From NCBI RefSeq assembly GCF_011386835.1, contig NC_088795.1, forward strand, positions 108,002,434-108,066,433: a DNA stretch of 64,000 bases, read 5' to 3'. Below are positions 1-9,129 of this stretch, piece by piece. A program made the position numbers and the translations under genes. The DNA comes from Chrysemys picta bellii. Taxonomy: Eukaryota; Chordata; Testudines; Emydidae. Position 1 is the stretch's first letter; the number at the start of each line of letters is the position of its first letter. Below the pieces are notes generated by a model. The model had not been told where the DNA came from, made no database searches, and saw only the letters and a list, made by a program, of their open reading frames with translations.

Positions 1-48
1 TCCTCATTTTGTGCCATCTGCAAATTTTACCAGTATATTTAGCATATA
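1..48 (-). pseudogene. LINE reverse transcriptase fragment (left half of split copy)
   Basis: Read on the minus strand these bases encode a short peptide ending in KFADGTK, the catalytic YADD/FADD box of a CR1/L2-group reverse transcriptase with the second Asp changed to Gly. The matching upstream part of the same gene (VPQG...NIFTNDLE) lies on the far side of the DIRS element, starting at 4072 on the same strand, so this is one LINE cut in two. The copy continues beyond the left edge of the window. It is non-functional. Confidence 0.75.
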
Positions 49-250
49 TTTTTTCTTCTTCGAGTGCTTGCTCATGTTGATTCCATTCTAGGTGTGCGCA
101 CACGCACACGTGCGGCCGTCGGAGATTTTTTGCCATAGCGGTATCCGTAGGGTTGGCTGTAGCGCCCTTTTGAGTGCCACGCCCATGCGTCGGTATATTA
201 GGCGCCACTGGCCCTATGCCTCTCAGTTGCTTCTTACTGCCTGTGGCGGC
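49..250 (+). repeat. DIRS left inverted terminal repeat
   Basis: Positions about 118-250 are the inverted counterpart of 3150-3276; for example the block at 188-207 (ending TATTAGGCGCC) is complementary to 3185-3206, and GCGGTATCCGTAGGG is matched in inverted form at 3241-3255. The outermost part, 49-105, is complementary to 3029-3070, the left half of the internal complementary region. It would hold the element's 5' control region; no promoter motif was identified with confidence. Confidence 0.85.
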
Positions 251-376
251 TAGTTGGAGCACCTTTCCCTTGCCTTGCAAGGGCTAGCGGTTCTTCTACT
301 TCAGTCTTTGAGCCTTAAGGCCTTGTAAATAGTTTGTTTACAGTAGTTAGTTAGTAAGTATGCGTCCGAGCCTTCC

Positions 377-736
377 TTGCCAGACTCTGCCCCGAGCACT
401 TCAGCCTCGGTGCGCAGCTCATCCCTGTCACCAGGCTCCGCCCATCACTGCTTCCTGTCACCGGTGCCTAAGAAGAGGTCGAAGAAGAGTGATACCCCGG
501 TACCGAGCAAGAAGGGAAAAGGACCCAGTTCAAGACAACAGCCCACATTGGAGCCACATGGGGATGCCCCCCTGATGTTGCCCCCAAGCTCCATGAGGGA
601 TCCACCACCGACTCCAGGGAGTGGTAGGGGACTCAGACGGGTGGCAGACAGGTGGCAGTGCCAACGCTTTCCCAGGCTCTCCTGGCGCCCAGAGAGCAGA
701 GGCCTCTACCAGCACCACCTGCACCACGTAACTTGA
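377..736 (+). pseudogene. DIRS gag-like ORF remnant
   Basis: An open frame of 119 codons follows the left repeat. It is rich in Ser, Pro, Lys and Arg and contains a basic patch (VPKKRSKKSDTPVPSKKGK) like the low-complexity basic N-terminal region of DIRS first ORFs. No zinc knuckle or other firm domain is visible. The frame runs directly into sequence encoding the RT catalytic box at 732, so the rest of gag and the front of pol are missing. The gag assignment is from position and composition, not from a diagnostic motif. Confidence 0.5.
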
Positions 737-1160
737 CGATTGGCTCATCAAGGGCAGATCTCTGGAACAGGTGCAAAGGCCCTCAATCTGGTATGTTCCA
801 TCTGCCATGACCTGGGCCTGTTGATAAATGAAAAGAAATTGACCTTAAGGCTGGTGCAACAAATAGAGTTCACTGGGGAGGTTCTCAACTCCACACAAGC
901 CAGAGCCTTCCTTCTGGAGGCGCATTTCCAGGCCATGTCGGACCTGATCTCCCATGTGAAAAACTACTTGCTCACCACTGCTCACACTTGCCTGTGGTTG
1001 TTAGGCCGCATGTAAATATGTGGTCCAGCATGCCTGGCTCCATCTCTGGCCACTGCAAGCATGGTTGGTGTTGGTCTACATCCCCAACAGACTTGATCTA
1101 GATCAGGTGGCTAGGGTGCCAGTTCACATCCGATCATCCCTGGATTGGAGGTAGTTCCCT
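732..1160 (+). pseudogene. DIRS reverse transcriptase, C-terminal remnant
   Basis: The remnant starts exactly at the catalytic box: LDDWLIKGRS is encoded from 732. It then continues with a DLGLLINEKKLTL segment and a QIEFTGEVLNS segment typical of the region after the active site in DIRS and Ty3-like polymerases. Fingers and most of the palm, which should lie upstream, are absent, showing an internal deletion. The reading frame changes between 740 and 1015: the LDDW frame is lost and the downstream residues continue in another frame. No polymerase could be made. Confidence 0.75.
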
Positions 1161-1183
1161 TCATGGCTCTGTCCCTGATTTCC

Positions 1184-1713
1184 AATGCCTCAGTCCTGGG
1201 TTGGGATCCCACCTGGGTGAGCTCAGCATGGAAGGCCACTGGTCACGGGACGATCTGTCCCTCCACATAAACATCAGGGAGCTCAATGCGGTTTGCCTGG
1301 CCTGCCAGGCTTTCCTGCCCCACGTGAAGGTCAAGGTGGTGCAAGTCCTGACAGACAATACTGCAGAGATGTATTACATAAACAGGCATGGCAGAGCCAG
1401 GTCATCGGCCCTTTGCCAAGAAGCTCTCCGCCTTTGGGGTTTCTGTGTGCAGCATGCCAACCATCTGGTGGCCGCACATCTGCCTGGGGCCAAGAAAGTG
1501 TTAGCAGATCACCTCAACAGGATGTTCTCATCTTGCCATGAGTGCTCGCTCCACCCGGAGGCGGTCAGTGTGATCTTCTGGAAGTGGGGGACTCCCCAGG
1601 TGGACCTTTTCACGTCCCATCAGAACAGGAAATGCCACATGGTCTGCTCGTTCTGGGGATTGGACGGGGCTCCCTGTCAGACGTCTTTCTGCTCCCGTGG
1701 TCGGGAGCTTTGA
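1184..1713 (+). pseudogene. DIRS RNase H domain remnant
   Basis: The main frame (from 1201) shows GSHLGELSMEGHWS, HINIRELNAV, LTDNTAEMYYINRHGRA and HLPGAKKVLADHLNR, the order and spacing of the RNase H domain in DIRS pol, which removes the RNA strand of the hybrid. The acidic residues of REL and TDN are present. The first catalytic Asp, expected in a TDAS-type motif just upstream, reads SNAS in another frame (Asn codon 1184-1186), so it is mutated and separated by a frameshift. After the domain comes ECSLHPE...WGTPQVDLFTSHQNRKC, the usual post-RNase H segment. Confidence 0.8.
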
Positions 1714-1862
1714 TGTATGCCTTCCCGCCAGTGCTGCTAATCCACAAGGTCCTTATGAAGATCAAACAGGACAAGGCAAAGGTGATCCTGATAGCTCCTG
1801 CATGGCCTCAGCAGCACTGGTTCAGCATGCTGATGGACCTTTCAGTAGCTGCCCCACTGTAG
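1542..1862 (+). pseudogene. DIRS pol C-terminal segment, out of frame
   Basis: From about 1710 this frame reads YAFPPVLLIHKVLMKIKQD followed by VILIAPAWPQQHWFSML, a conserved block at the end of DIRS-type pol proteins. It is in a different frame from the RNase H domain, so a further frameshift lies near 1690-1710. About 140 bp of degenerate sequence without an open frame separates it from the recombinase. Confidence 0.65.
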
Positions 1863-1999
1863 CTGCCTCTCTGGTTGGACCTGCTGTCCCAGAACCATGG
1901 CAGTCTTCTGTATCTGAACCTGGTGGCGCTGCACTTGACAGTGTGGCTTCTGTATGGCTAAATGCAGAATGGGAATGCTTGGCCCGGGTCTAACAGGTC

Positions 2000-3022
2000 T
2001 TGTTGGGTAGCAGAAAGCCCTCCACCAGAGCAACCTACCTGGCCAAGTGGAAGAGGTTCATGTGCTGGGCCTCAGAATGGGGTATCTGGGCTGAGCAGGC
2101 CTCGCTGCAGGTGATCCTGGACTATCTTCTGCACCTCAAACTCCAGGGCTTGTCCTTGTCATCTATCAAAGTCCACTTGGCCGCTATTTCGGCCTTCAAT
2201 CCTCCACTCCAGGGTAGGTCGGTCTTCACTCACGACATGATGGTCCAGTTTTTGAAAGGTCTGGAGCGTCTCTACCCACACATCAGGGATCCTGTCCCCC
2301 TCTGGGACCTGAATCTCATGCTGTCGCGGCTCCTGGGTCCTCCCTTCAAGCCTCTAGGTTCCTGTTCCCTTCTCCTCCTCTCCCGGAAAGTTTATTTCCT
2401 GGTTGCAATAATGTCCGCCTGTAGGGTCTCTGAGATGAGGGCGCTTACTTTAGAGCCGCCCTATATGGTGTTCCAGAAGGACAAGGTGCAGCTGTGGCTG
2501 CATCCAGCGTTCCTGCCCAAGGCAGTTTTACAGTTTCATACTGGCCAAGACATATACTTACCTGTCTTTTTTCCGAAGCCCCATAAATCAAAAGAGGAAT
2601 GCAAATTGCACACCCTGGATGTCAGGAGGGTGCTTGCCCTCTACATTGACAGGACCAAGCCGTTTCGTAAGTCAATGCAGTTGTTCGTTGCGGTGGCAGA
2701 CAGGATGAAAGGTCGCCCAGTGTCTGTGCAGAGGATTTCGTCCTGGATCACGGTCTGCATCCAATACTGCTATGACCTGTCAAAAGTGCCTCGACTGGCG
2801 ACCATGACTGCCCACTTGATTAGGGCGCAGGCTTCATCAGCAGCCATCCTGCCCAGTACTGATTCAGGCTATCTGCAGGGCCCCTACTTGGTCGTCTATG
2901 CACATGTTTACGTCTCATTATGCGCTCACCCAGTAAGCCCGAGACGATGCTGGCTTTGGCAGAGCAGTGTTGCAAGCCACATGACTGAACTCCGAGCCTG
3001 CCACCTGGGATACTGCTTGTGA
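2000..3022 (+). pseudogene. DIRS tyrosine recombinase, C-terminally frameshifted
   Basis: This 340-codon frame is the best-kept DIRS gene; the enzyme inserts the circular cDNA without making a target duplication. Residues about 1-110 form the N-terminal SAM-like DNA-binding region (RKPSTRATYLAKWKRFMCWA...). The catalytic part has the first Arg in SACRVSEMRALT and the H-x-x-R box in AHLIRAQASSAAI. The nucleophile Tyr is not in this frame: the matching segment (WSSMHMFTSHYALTQ) is encoded in the +1 frame from 2889, with Tyr at 2919-2921, so a small indel upstream, around 2860-2888, breaks the gene. The remaining C-terminus is nonsense. Start chosen as the first Met before the conserved region. 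Confidence 0.85.
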
Positions 3023-3028
3023 ATCAGC

Positions 3029-3137
3029 TAGAATGGAATCAACATGAGCAAGCACTCGAAGAAGAAAAAATGGTTACCTACCTTTCATAACTGTTGTTCT
3101 TCGAGATATGTTGCTCATGTCCATTCCATTACCCGCC
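3029..3137 (+). repeat. DIRS internal complementary region
   Basis: The left part (3029-3070) is the inverted copy of the element's left end (49-105). The right part (3065-3133) is the inverted copy of its right end (3997-4071): CCTACCTTTCATAACTG here against the inverse at 4042-4058. This head-to-head join of both outer edges is the hallmark template that DIRS elements use to complete a circular cDNA. The two arms meet at an A6 run, matching the T6 at each terminus. Confidence 0.85.
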
Positions 3138-4071
3138 CTCCTGCCCCTCTGTCAGAGTTGCTGGCAAAAAGGAACTGAGAGGGCGTAGCGCCTAATATAC
3201 CAACGCCTGGGACTGGCACTCAAGAGGGTGCTACAGCTGACCCTACGGATACCGCTAAGGCAAAAAGTCTCCAACTTTCTGATTTCCCCAGGTGTCCTTG
3301 ACCCCTGCTCTGTCCCAGGCCCCGCCCCCACTCCATCCTTTCCCCCAAGGCCCCACCCCACCCTGCCCCAGGCCCTGCCCCGACCCCACCTGTCCCCCAA
3401 GACCCCACCCCGCCCTGCCTCTTACCACCCCAATCCCACCCCGCCTCTTTTGCACCCTCCCCCGAGCGCCGCCCGCTCTGCCTCTTCCTGCCCCTGCTCC
3501 TTCCCCTCCCCCTCCCATCCAGCATTTCCTGCCCACCGCTGAACAGCTGATCAGCAGTGGGCAGGAGGTGCTGGGGGCAAGGGGGAGGAGCTGATAGGTG
3601 GGCCTGCTGGTGAGTGCTCAGCACACACTATTTTTTTTCTGTGGGTGCTCCAGCCCCAGAGCACTCATGGAGTTGGCACAGATAGGATGTTGTGGGGGGA
3701 GAAGGGGGCTGTGTGGCATGGCATGGGCCCGCCCCCAAGGGCAAGGGGCATGCTAGCAGCACAGGGCCGGGCTGGGCACTGTGCGTCTGGCAACTGCCAG
3801 TTTGTACATAGTACCCTGCACTGGGCTTGGCAGAGCGGGGCTGCCCTGCCATGTCATGCCCCATTGCCTTGACTGGCCCCTCACTCTGGGGACCAACCTC
3901 CCCATGCTATGCACCATTGCCTCCATGGGGGCCCACAGATATGTTTGACGCTGGATCCACGAAAGGTTAATCTGGCCCTGTGCATGCAGGCGCATGCACA
4001 CCTAGAATGGAATGGACATGAGCAACACATCTTGAAGAACAACAGTTACGAAAGGTAGGTACCCATTTTTT
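3138..4071 (+). repeat. DIRS right inverted terminal repeat, interrupted
   Basis: The inner part (3150-3276) is the inverse of 118-250. The outer part (about 3981-4071) starts GCATGCACACCTAGAATGG and is the inverse of the internal complementary region's right arm. Between them lies about 700 bp of GC-rich DNA not represented in the left repeat, so the right repeat has been split by a later insertion. Confidence 0.75.
3277..3980. mobile_element. GC-rich repeat inserted in the DIRS right repeat
   Basis: The left edge reads CCAACTTTCTGATTTCCCC and is followed by C-rich, purine/pyrimidine-skewed DNA. The same start occurs at 38226 (CGACTTTCTAATTTCCCC), followed by similar C-rich text, and a related inverted start is at 44980-45005. 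It includes a local palindromic stretch around 3640-3680 (GTGGGTGCTCCAGCC...). Long open frames here arise from biased composition. The class is uncertain (probably a non-autonomous DNA transposon); no clear target duplication was found. Confidence 0.55.
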
Positions 4072-5710
4072 CTAGGTCATTGGTAAAGATATTGAATAGG
4101 ACTGTGCTGAGAACAGGTCCCTGTGGGACCTCACTATAGAAACCCCTCTATTAGAATACCATAAACTATGTTGAGTGGCATTAATCATCCTACAATCTTT
4201 TAATTGTTTTGTGATTGTGTCCTGTATCAACTTTTCTGTGATTTTGCCCAGGATTGATGTCAGGCTAGCTGACCTATAGTTTCCTGGACCACCCCAATTA
4301 CCCTTTTAAAATATTAGTACACAGGGGCGGCTCTAGATTTTTTGCTGCCCCAAGCATAGCAGGCAGTCTGCCTTCGGCAGCATGCCTCTGGGAGGTCCGC
4401 CGGTCCCGCGAATTCGGCGTACCCACCGCCAAATTGCCGCCAAAGCCACGGGACCGGCAGACCTCCCGTAGGCATGCCGCTGAAGGCTGCCTCACTGCTG
4501 CCCTCACAGCGACCGGCAGGCCGCCCCCCGCGGCTTGCCGCCCCAGGCACACGCTTGGAGCGCTGGTGCCTGGAGCCACCGCTGTTAATACAACATTAGC
4601 TCCCCCTGTCCCCAGTCCTCTGGAATCACCCCACCATTCCAATATTTCTTTAAAAAAAATCAGCATTAATGGTTCAGAGAGTTCTTCAGCCAATTCTTTT
4701 AATACTCTAGAATGCAAGCGATCTGTTTAACTTTAATAGCTGCTGTTAACATCCTCCCTAATTACTGATAGAAGTAAGAACATATTTTTTTGTCACTGTA
4801 AGATAAGGATTCATCATCCTGGTTCTTTCTGAATACAGAACAGAAATCTGTTGAATGTTTCTACCTTTTCTACATCTGGATTGATAATTTTACCATACTT
4901 GTCTAGTATTGAGACTATACCATTGCTAGAATTTTGGTGATATATTTAAAGAAATGCTTCTTATTGTCCTTAATCATACTGGCCATAGAGTGTTCATTGA
5001 TACCTGTAGCTGCCCTTATCAAATGTCTGCATTTCCTGTCAATTTGTACTTGTACTTGTTTCTTTCAGTTTCTCCATTTTTTTATTTGGTGTGGGGTTTC
5101 ATATATTTTAAAAAAATTCTGCCTTTGCCTCTCTGAACCAAGATTTTATTTAAATCAAAGAAGCCTTCGTTCATGATTGTGGTTTCTTAGGCAGCTAATA
5201 AAGCATCTGAAAAAATTCTTGATTAAACATAAAAATGTGACAAATATTTCCCCCCAGTCAATTTTGTTCATGATTGTTTTCAGCTTTGGGAAAGTACCCT
5301 TTTTAAAGCACCACATATTATATATGTATAACTAGTTTGGGATATATTCTGTTTGTACATAGCAAGTTAAAGTACATAGTCATCACTTATACCTAGGTAA
5401 CATCAATGTTTATTTCAATGATCAGTTCATCTTTATTTGTCAGAATGAGGATCTAATGTAGCGTTACCAAGATGGTTGCAACACTTTTTAATGTTAGAAA
5501 GTTATTTTCTATCATTTTTAAAAACTCCAATGATTTTTACCAGTGACAGCATGAGACTTTCTGCATATGTCCCTCAGACTGAAATCCCCCAATAAAATGC
5601 ATTTTTTCTTTCTGCACACTGTACATAGATATTTCAGGATTTGCTCATCTTGATGCCTTGGCTATGGCAGACCTCTACCAGTATTCTGTTATGTGATTTA
5701 TCAGTTAGTA
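4072..5710 (-). pseudogene. LINE (CR1/L2 group), right half of the copy split by DIRS
   Basis: Read on the minus strand from 5710 leftwards, the translation shows remnants of the endonuclease C-terminus (ILVEVCH near 5670; residues around 5590), a long linker with many stops, and the RT up to VPQGPVLSTVLFNIFTNDLE at 4130-4075. The next RT motif, the FADD box, continues at 48-1. Many stops and frameshifts mark an old copy. A hAT element sits inside at 4322-4584. Confidence 0.75.
4322..4584. mobile_element. hAT-type non-autonomous element, 263 bp
   Basis: The ends are CAGGGGCGGCTCTAG and GGAGCCACCGCTG, near-perfect inverted repeats, with 8-bp flanks TTAGTACA (4314-4321) and TTAATACA (4585-4592), one mismatch. 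There is no coding capacity; the ORFs here are incidental to GC-rich content. A relative with the same kind of ends is at 57138-57357. Confidence 0.8.
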
Positions 5711-6128
5711 CATTTATCCACAAGCATTTCAGGTCCTGTCCTTCTGACTTGTTAGTAACTCTAATATGTAATGATTACATTAATGTAGAGTGCCACCCAC
5801 TTCTGCTCATGAGAAGAAAATAAACCTATGTGGAGCATGGGGAGCAGAAAAATTGTCAACATGATAAACACAAATCTATTGAGAAGTTTCTCAAAAACGT
5901 AGGTGCTAAAACCTTTGATTCTTTTGGGGGTTTTCCTTTGCATCACGTATTTATCGAATGGCTTCATAATGGCATTTTGGAGTCATCAGCATTTATTATC
6001 TTTTGTTTGTTTTGTGTTTTGATTTTTCCAAATTGCAAAAATTTTTCATGAATTTATTTTTTGGCTTGTATTCCTTACCGGCCAGCAAACTCTGGAAAGT
6101 TCTTCATACTTAATGACTGCCAAGGCCC
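5711..6128. other. AT-rich interval, nothing recognised
   Basis: No coding signal or structured repeat was identified. Short open frames have no recognisable motif. The interval may include further worn endonuclease-region LINE sequence to the left. Confidence 0.4.
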
Positions 6129-6136
6129 AGCTAGAC

Positions 6137-6933
6137 TGGGGTGGGCAAACTTTTTGGCCCGTGGGCCACATCTGGGTATGGAAATTGTATGGTGGGCCAT
6201 GAATGCTCACGAAATTGGGGGTTGGGGTGGGGGGAGGGATCTGACTGGGGGAGTGGACTCTGGGGTGGGGCCAGAAATGAGGAGTTCAGGATATGGGAGG
6301 GGGCTCTGGGCTGGGGCAGGGGGTTGGGATGCGGGTGGGTGAGGGCTCTGGGATGGGGCTGGGGATGAGGGGTTGGGGGTGCAGGAGGGTGCTCCAGGCT
6401 GGGACTGAGGGGTTCAGAGGGCAGGGGGGGATCAGGACTGGGGCAGGGGGTTGGGATGTGGGAGGGGGTCGGGGTGCAGGCTCCGGGCGGTGCTTACCTC
6501 AAGCAGCTCCCGTAAACAGTGGCATGTCCCTCCTCCGGCTCCTACATGGAGGCGCGGCCAGGCGGCTCTGCGCGCTGCTCCTCCGCAGGTGCTGACCCTG
6601 CCTCTCCCACTGGCTGTGGTTCCCAGCCAATGGGAGTTACGGGGGCAGCGCTTGGGGTGGGGCAGTGTGCGGAGCCCCCTGGCTGCCCCTATGCATTGGA
6701 GCCGGAGGGGGAACATGCCACTGCTTTTGGGAGCCACGCGGATCTATGGCACGCACAGAGCGGGGCAAGCCCCCGATCCTGCTCCCCAGCTGGAGTGGGT
6801 CAAGCCCCAGACCCCGCTCCCCAGCTGGAGCAGGTCAAGCCCCAGATCCCGCTCCCCCACGGGAGCTTGAGGGCCGTATTAAAATGCCTGATGGGCCGGA
6901 TGTGGCCCCCGGGCCGTAGTTTGCTCACCCCTG
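6137..6933. mobile_element. hAT-type non-autonomous element, about 800 bp
   Basis: The ends are TGGGGTGGGCAAAC and GTTTGCTCACCCCTG, inverted copies. They are flanked by the identical 8-bp AGCTAGAC at 6129-6136 and 6934-6941. The inner part is G-rich imperfect tandem text (GGGCTCTGGG..., GGGGTTGGG...) followed by a C-rich half containing a repeated unit near 6780-6860 (CCCCAGCTGGAG.GGTCAAGCCCC, about three copies). The open frames of 80-144 codons across it follow that composition. Around 6478-6510 it resembles the left end of the GC-rich repeat at 41150. Confidence 0.85.
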
Positions 6934-6941
6934 AGCTAGAC

Positions 6942-7128
6942 CATCTATACTGAATCATCACATAGTCATGGAGGTCCTAAACATGTACTTCAATGGGCAG
7001 TTTAAAAAAGTAACTTGTATTTTATAAAGTGGTAGCTAGTGGGGTCCTTATATAATTAAATATAAAAAGCTATTTTCCTATCAAGCTATTTCGTGAGGAA
7101 ACTGCAGTGTTGATTGAGGAAGTTTTAC

Positions 7129-7161
<33 letters not shown>

Positions 7162-8085
7162 GGTTTGCCAATGAGGAAATGTGAATAACTGTCTTTCGTC
7201 AGAAAATGAGATTTCAAAGAGACAGAGGGAGAGGAGAAGAAAAAAATCTAATATTATGTAAACTTAATGAAAACAATTTGTATGAAAAACCTTCAGTATT
7301 CAAGTAAAGGAATGTTAAATTCAGTAAATACCACACACTTGCCCCTCTCAGTCTGATGTTTCTTTTATTTCTTCAGGGAAATATAAAATTTGATTTGGCC
7401 AGTTTTAGAAGCAAAAAATTATGGGGAGAATCCACAGCTACTTTATTGACTTCTATGGAGCTATGACAATTTGCATCAGCTGAAAATCTGCACCTATTAC
7501 CTATTGCCCTATGAAGGGCAATCTTCAGAAAAAATCTGCACAAGTACCTCTAATAATGATAATACTTGGGTTTTATAAGAGGTTGACATTTAAAAATTCA
7601 CCTGCATGAAGAGTTCTCTTTGTTGCTTGGATCAAGGTTTCTGTTTCACATCTTAGATTTTATCACAGGCTTCTGGTTTTATTTATGGTTTTAAGTAATG
7701 AAAACACCATGTAAACAAATTTTAGAAGCTGAACAAAACAGGGCGTTTCCTGTAATACACCAACTTAGCCTGGTGTTTGATTCTGAAAAGCAAGTTGAGG
7801 TATTCTAAAGCTCATGAAGAGTGTAAGTTGAACAGTGTAAAATGTGTCATGTGTCAACAAAAGGGTTCCGAAAAAAATATTAATTAGCCAAAGCCATCAT
7901 TCAAAATTTGAATCGACCCAAATCAGAATTTGAAGTCAGGAAAAAAAAAAAAGTGTGGTTAACTCTTCATTTGTTTTTACTCATCTCTACCAGTGGCAAT
8001 TTCAGGTACTATTAGAAATGCAGGTACCATATGCTTGGAAAAGAGTGTGCACTAATAAATTATTATTTAACGTGTTTATTATGGT
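6942..8085. other. Unassigned AT-rich DNA with an A26 tract
   Basis: No gene found. A 26-base A run lies at 7136-7161, possibly the tail of a retroposed copy, though no recognisable body precedes it. The text around 7420-7560 looks like worn repeat but was not placed. Confidence 0.4.
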
Positions 8086-8185
8086 AGTGCCTAAGGCCCA
8101 ACCAAAAGCAGGGCCCCATTGTACTAGGAACTGTACAAACACGCAATAATAGTCACTGCCCCGAAGAGCTTACAATGTAACTAGG
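8086..8185 (+). repeat. Dispersed old repeat, family 'gcagggccccattgt'
   Basis: The sequence GTGCCTAAGGCCC...GGGCCCCATTGTACTAGGAACTGTACAAACAC...GAGCTTACAATGTAA belongs to a family seen five times here: 21775-21880 and 56330-56445 (same strand), 46240-46345 and 57590-57685 (opposite strand). Copies diverge strongly, so it is ancient. Its class was not identified. Confidence 0.6.
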
Positions 8186-8439
8186 ACAGGCACAAGGTGG
8201 CGTGGAAGGGTAGAACACAGAAGCAGAGCAGTCAGTTGTATGGAAGCAAACATCATGTTAGTTCTACAATTTTTTAAAAATGTATTTATGTATTGGGAGG
8301 GTGGGTTTAGTGAGCAGAGGATTAATGAAAATGGGAAGAAAAGGGTAAAGCAGGAGGCAAGGAGGGCTGGGGAGAAGAGGGACTGATAGGAAGTGAAACT
8401 TAGGTGACAGTCTGTGAGAGCACAGCACAGGGCAAAGAA

Positions 8440-8605
8440 AGTACAGGCATTGAGCATGGGTCTAGAAATCAGGAACGCCCGAATGCCTATTCTGGCTTTG
8501 CCAATGGGTTGCTCTGTGGCCTTGGACAAGTTATTTCAATTTTCTATGTCTCGGTCCCCCCCATCTGAGAAACAGAGATATTAATGCTTCCAGGAAGGGA
8601 GAGAA
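8440..8605 (+). repeat. MIR-type SINE
   Basis: The central order is typical of MIR: GGCTTTGCC...TGTGGCCTTGGACAAGTTATTTCAATTT, then TGTCTCGGTCCCCCCCATCTGAGAAACAGAGATATTAAT, read in pieces. It is a CORE-SINE relic, clearly diverged, with no signs of activity. Confidence 0.65.
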
Positions 8606-9129
8606 TAATTAACAATTTAATTCATTTTGCCTCTTTCTCTCCATGGAATGTATTTGAATAAATTCTGATTTTCTTTCATTAATGTATTAAAAATTTGTCC
8701 TGAATTTCATCTTCTTGATGGCTTACTCTTTGAATTGAGTAGCTTTATTGTGATTGGTCACACAAGACAGGAAGTGCCATTTAAGTTCTCTGACTGGATG
8801 ACCATAACTCAAACAGTTTTCTAATGCAATTGCTCATGGAAAGAAGTTTAAAATTCAGTGTCAGTGAATACTTCAGGGTGTGGCCATCACATTTGCTTTC
8901 CACAAGTATTTGTGGTTTTAAAGCTCGAGTGCCCACATGTTTACACACAGCAAACACAAAAAGGGTGCAAAAACTCAGCCAAAGTGAATTTGTTTAAAAA
9001 TTCAAACAAGTTTACAAAAAGTAGTTTTGCAGTATTTGCTCAGCTCTTATAGCTACTCATACTTAACGTTCTCACAAAGGTGTTGTAAGGATTCATTAAT
9101 GAGTTTGATACTGCTCTGTCTGTACTCAT
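8606..9129. other. Unassigned interval
   Basis: AT-rich sequence without recognised genes or repeats. Confidence 0.35.

Larger units (their letters stand above)
49..4071 (+). mobile_element. DIRS-like tyrosine-recombinase retrotransposon, degraded
   Basis: DIRS elements copy through RNA, have inverted rather than direct terminal repeats, and integrate with a tyrosine recombinase. The order here is left inverted repeat, gag-like remnant, RT/RNase H remnants, tyrosine recombinase, internal complementary region and right inverted repeat. The termini are set by the interrupted minus-strand LINE on either side, and by a six-T run at each end (49-54 and 4066-4071) that reappears as six A's at the centre of the internal complementary region. 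No target duplication is seen, as expected for this order. The copy is dead: the first half of RT is deleted, RNase H and recombinase are frameshifted, and about 700 bp is inserted in the right repeat. Confidence 0.88.

Noticed and set aside
3220..3624. 134-codon Gly/Arg-rich frame and its complementary Pro-rich frame
   Set aside because: Low-complexity translation of C-rich DNA inside a repeat insertion; the left part belongs to the DIRS terminal repeat.
6061..6953. Several overlapping 70-144-codon frames
   Set aside because: They all lie in a non-coding hAT-type element with exact 8-bp duplications; imperfect tandem GC-rich text explains them.
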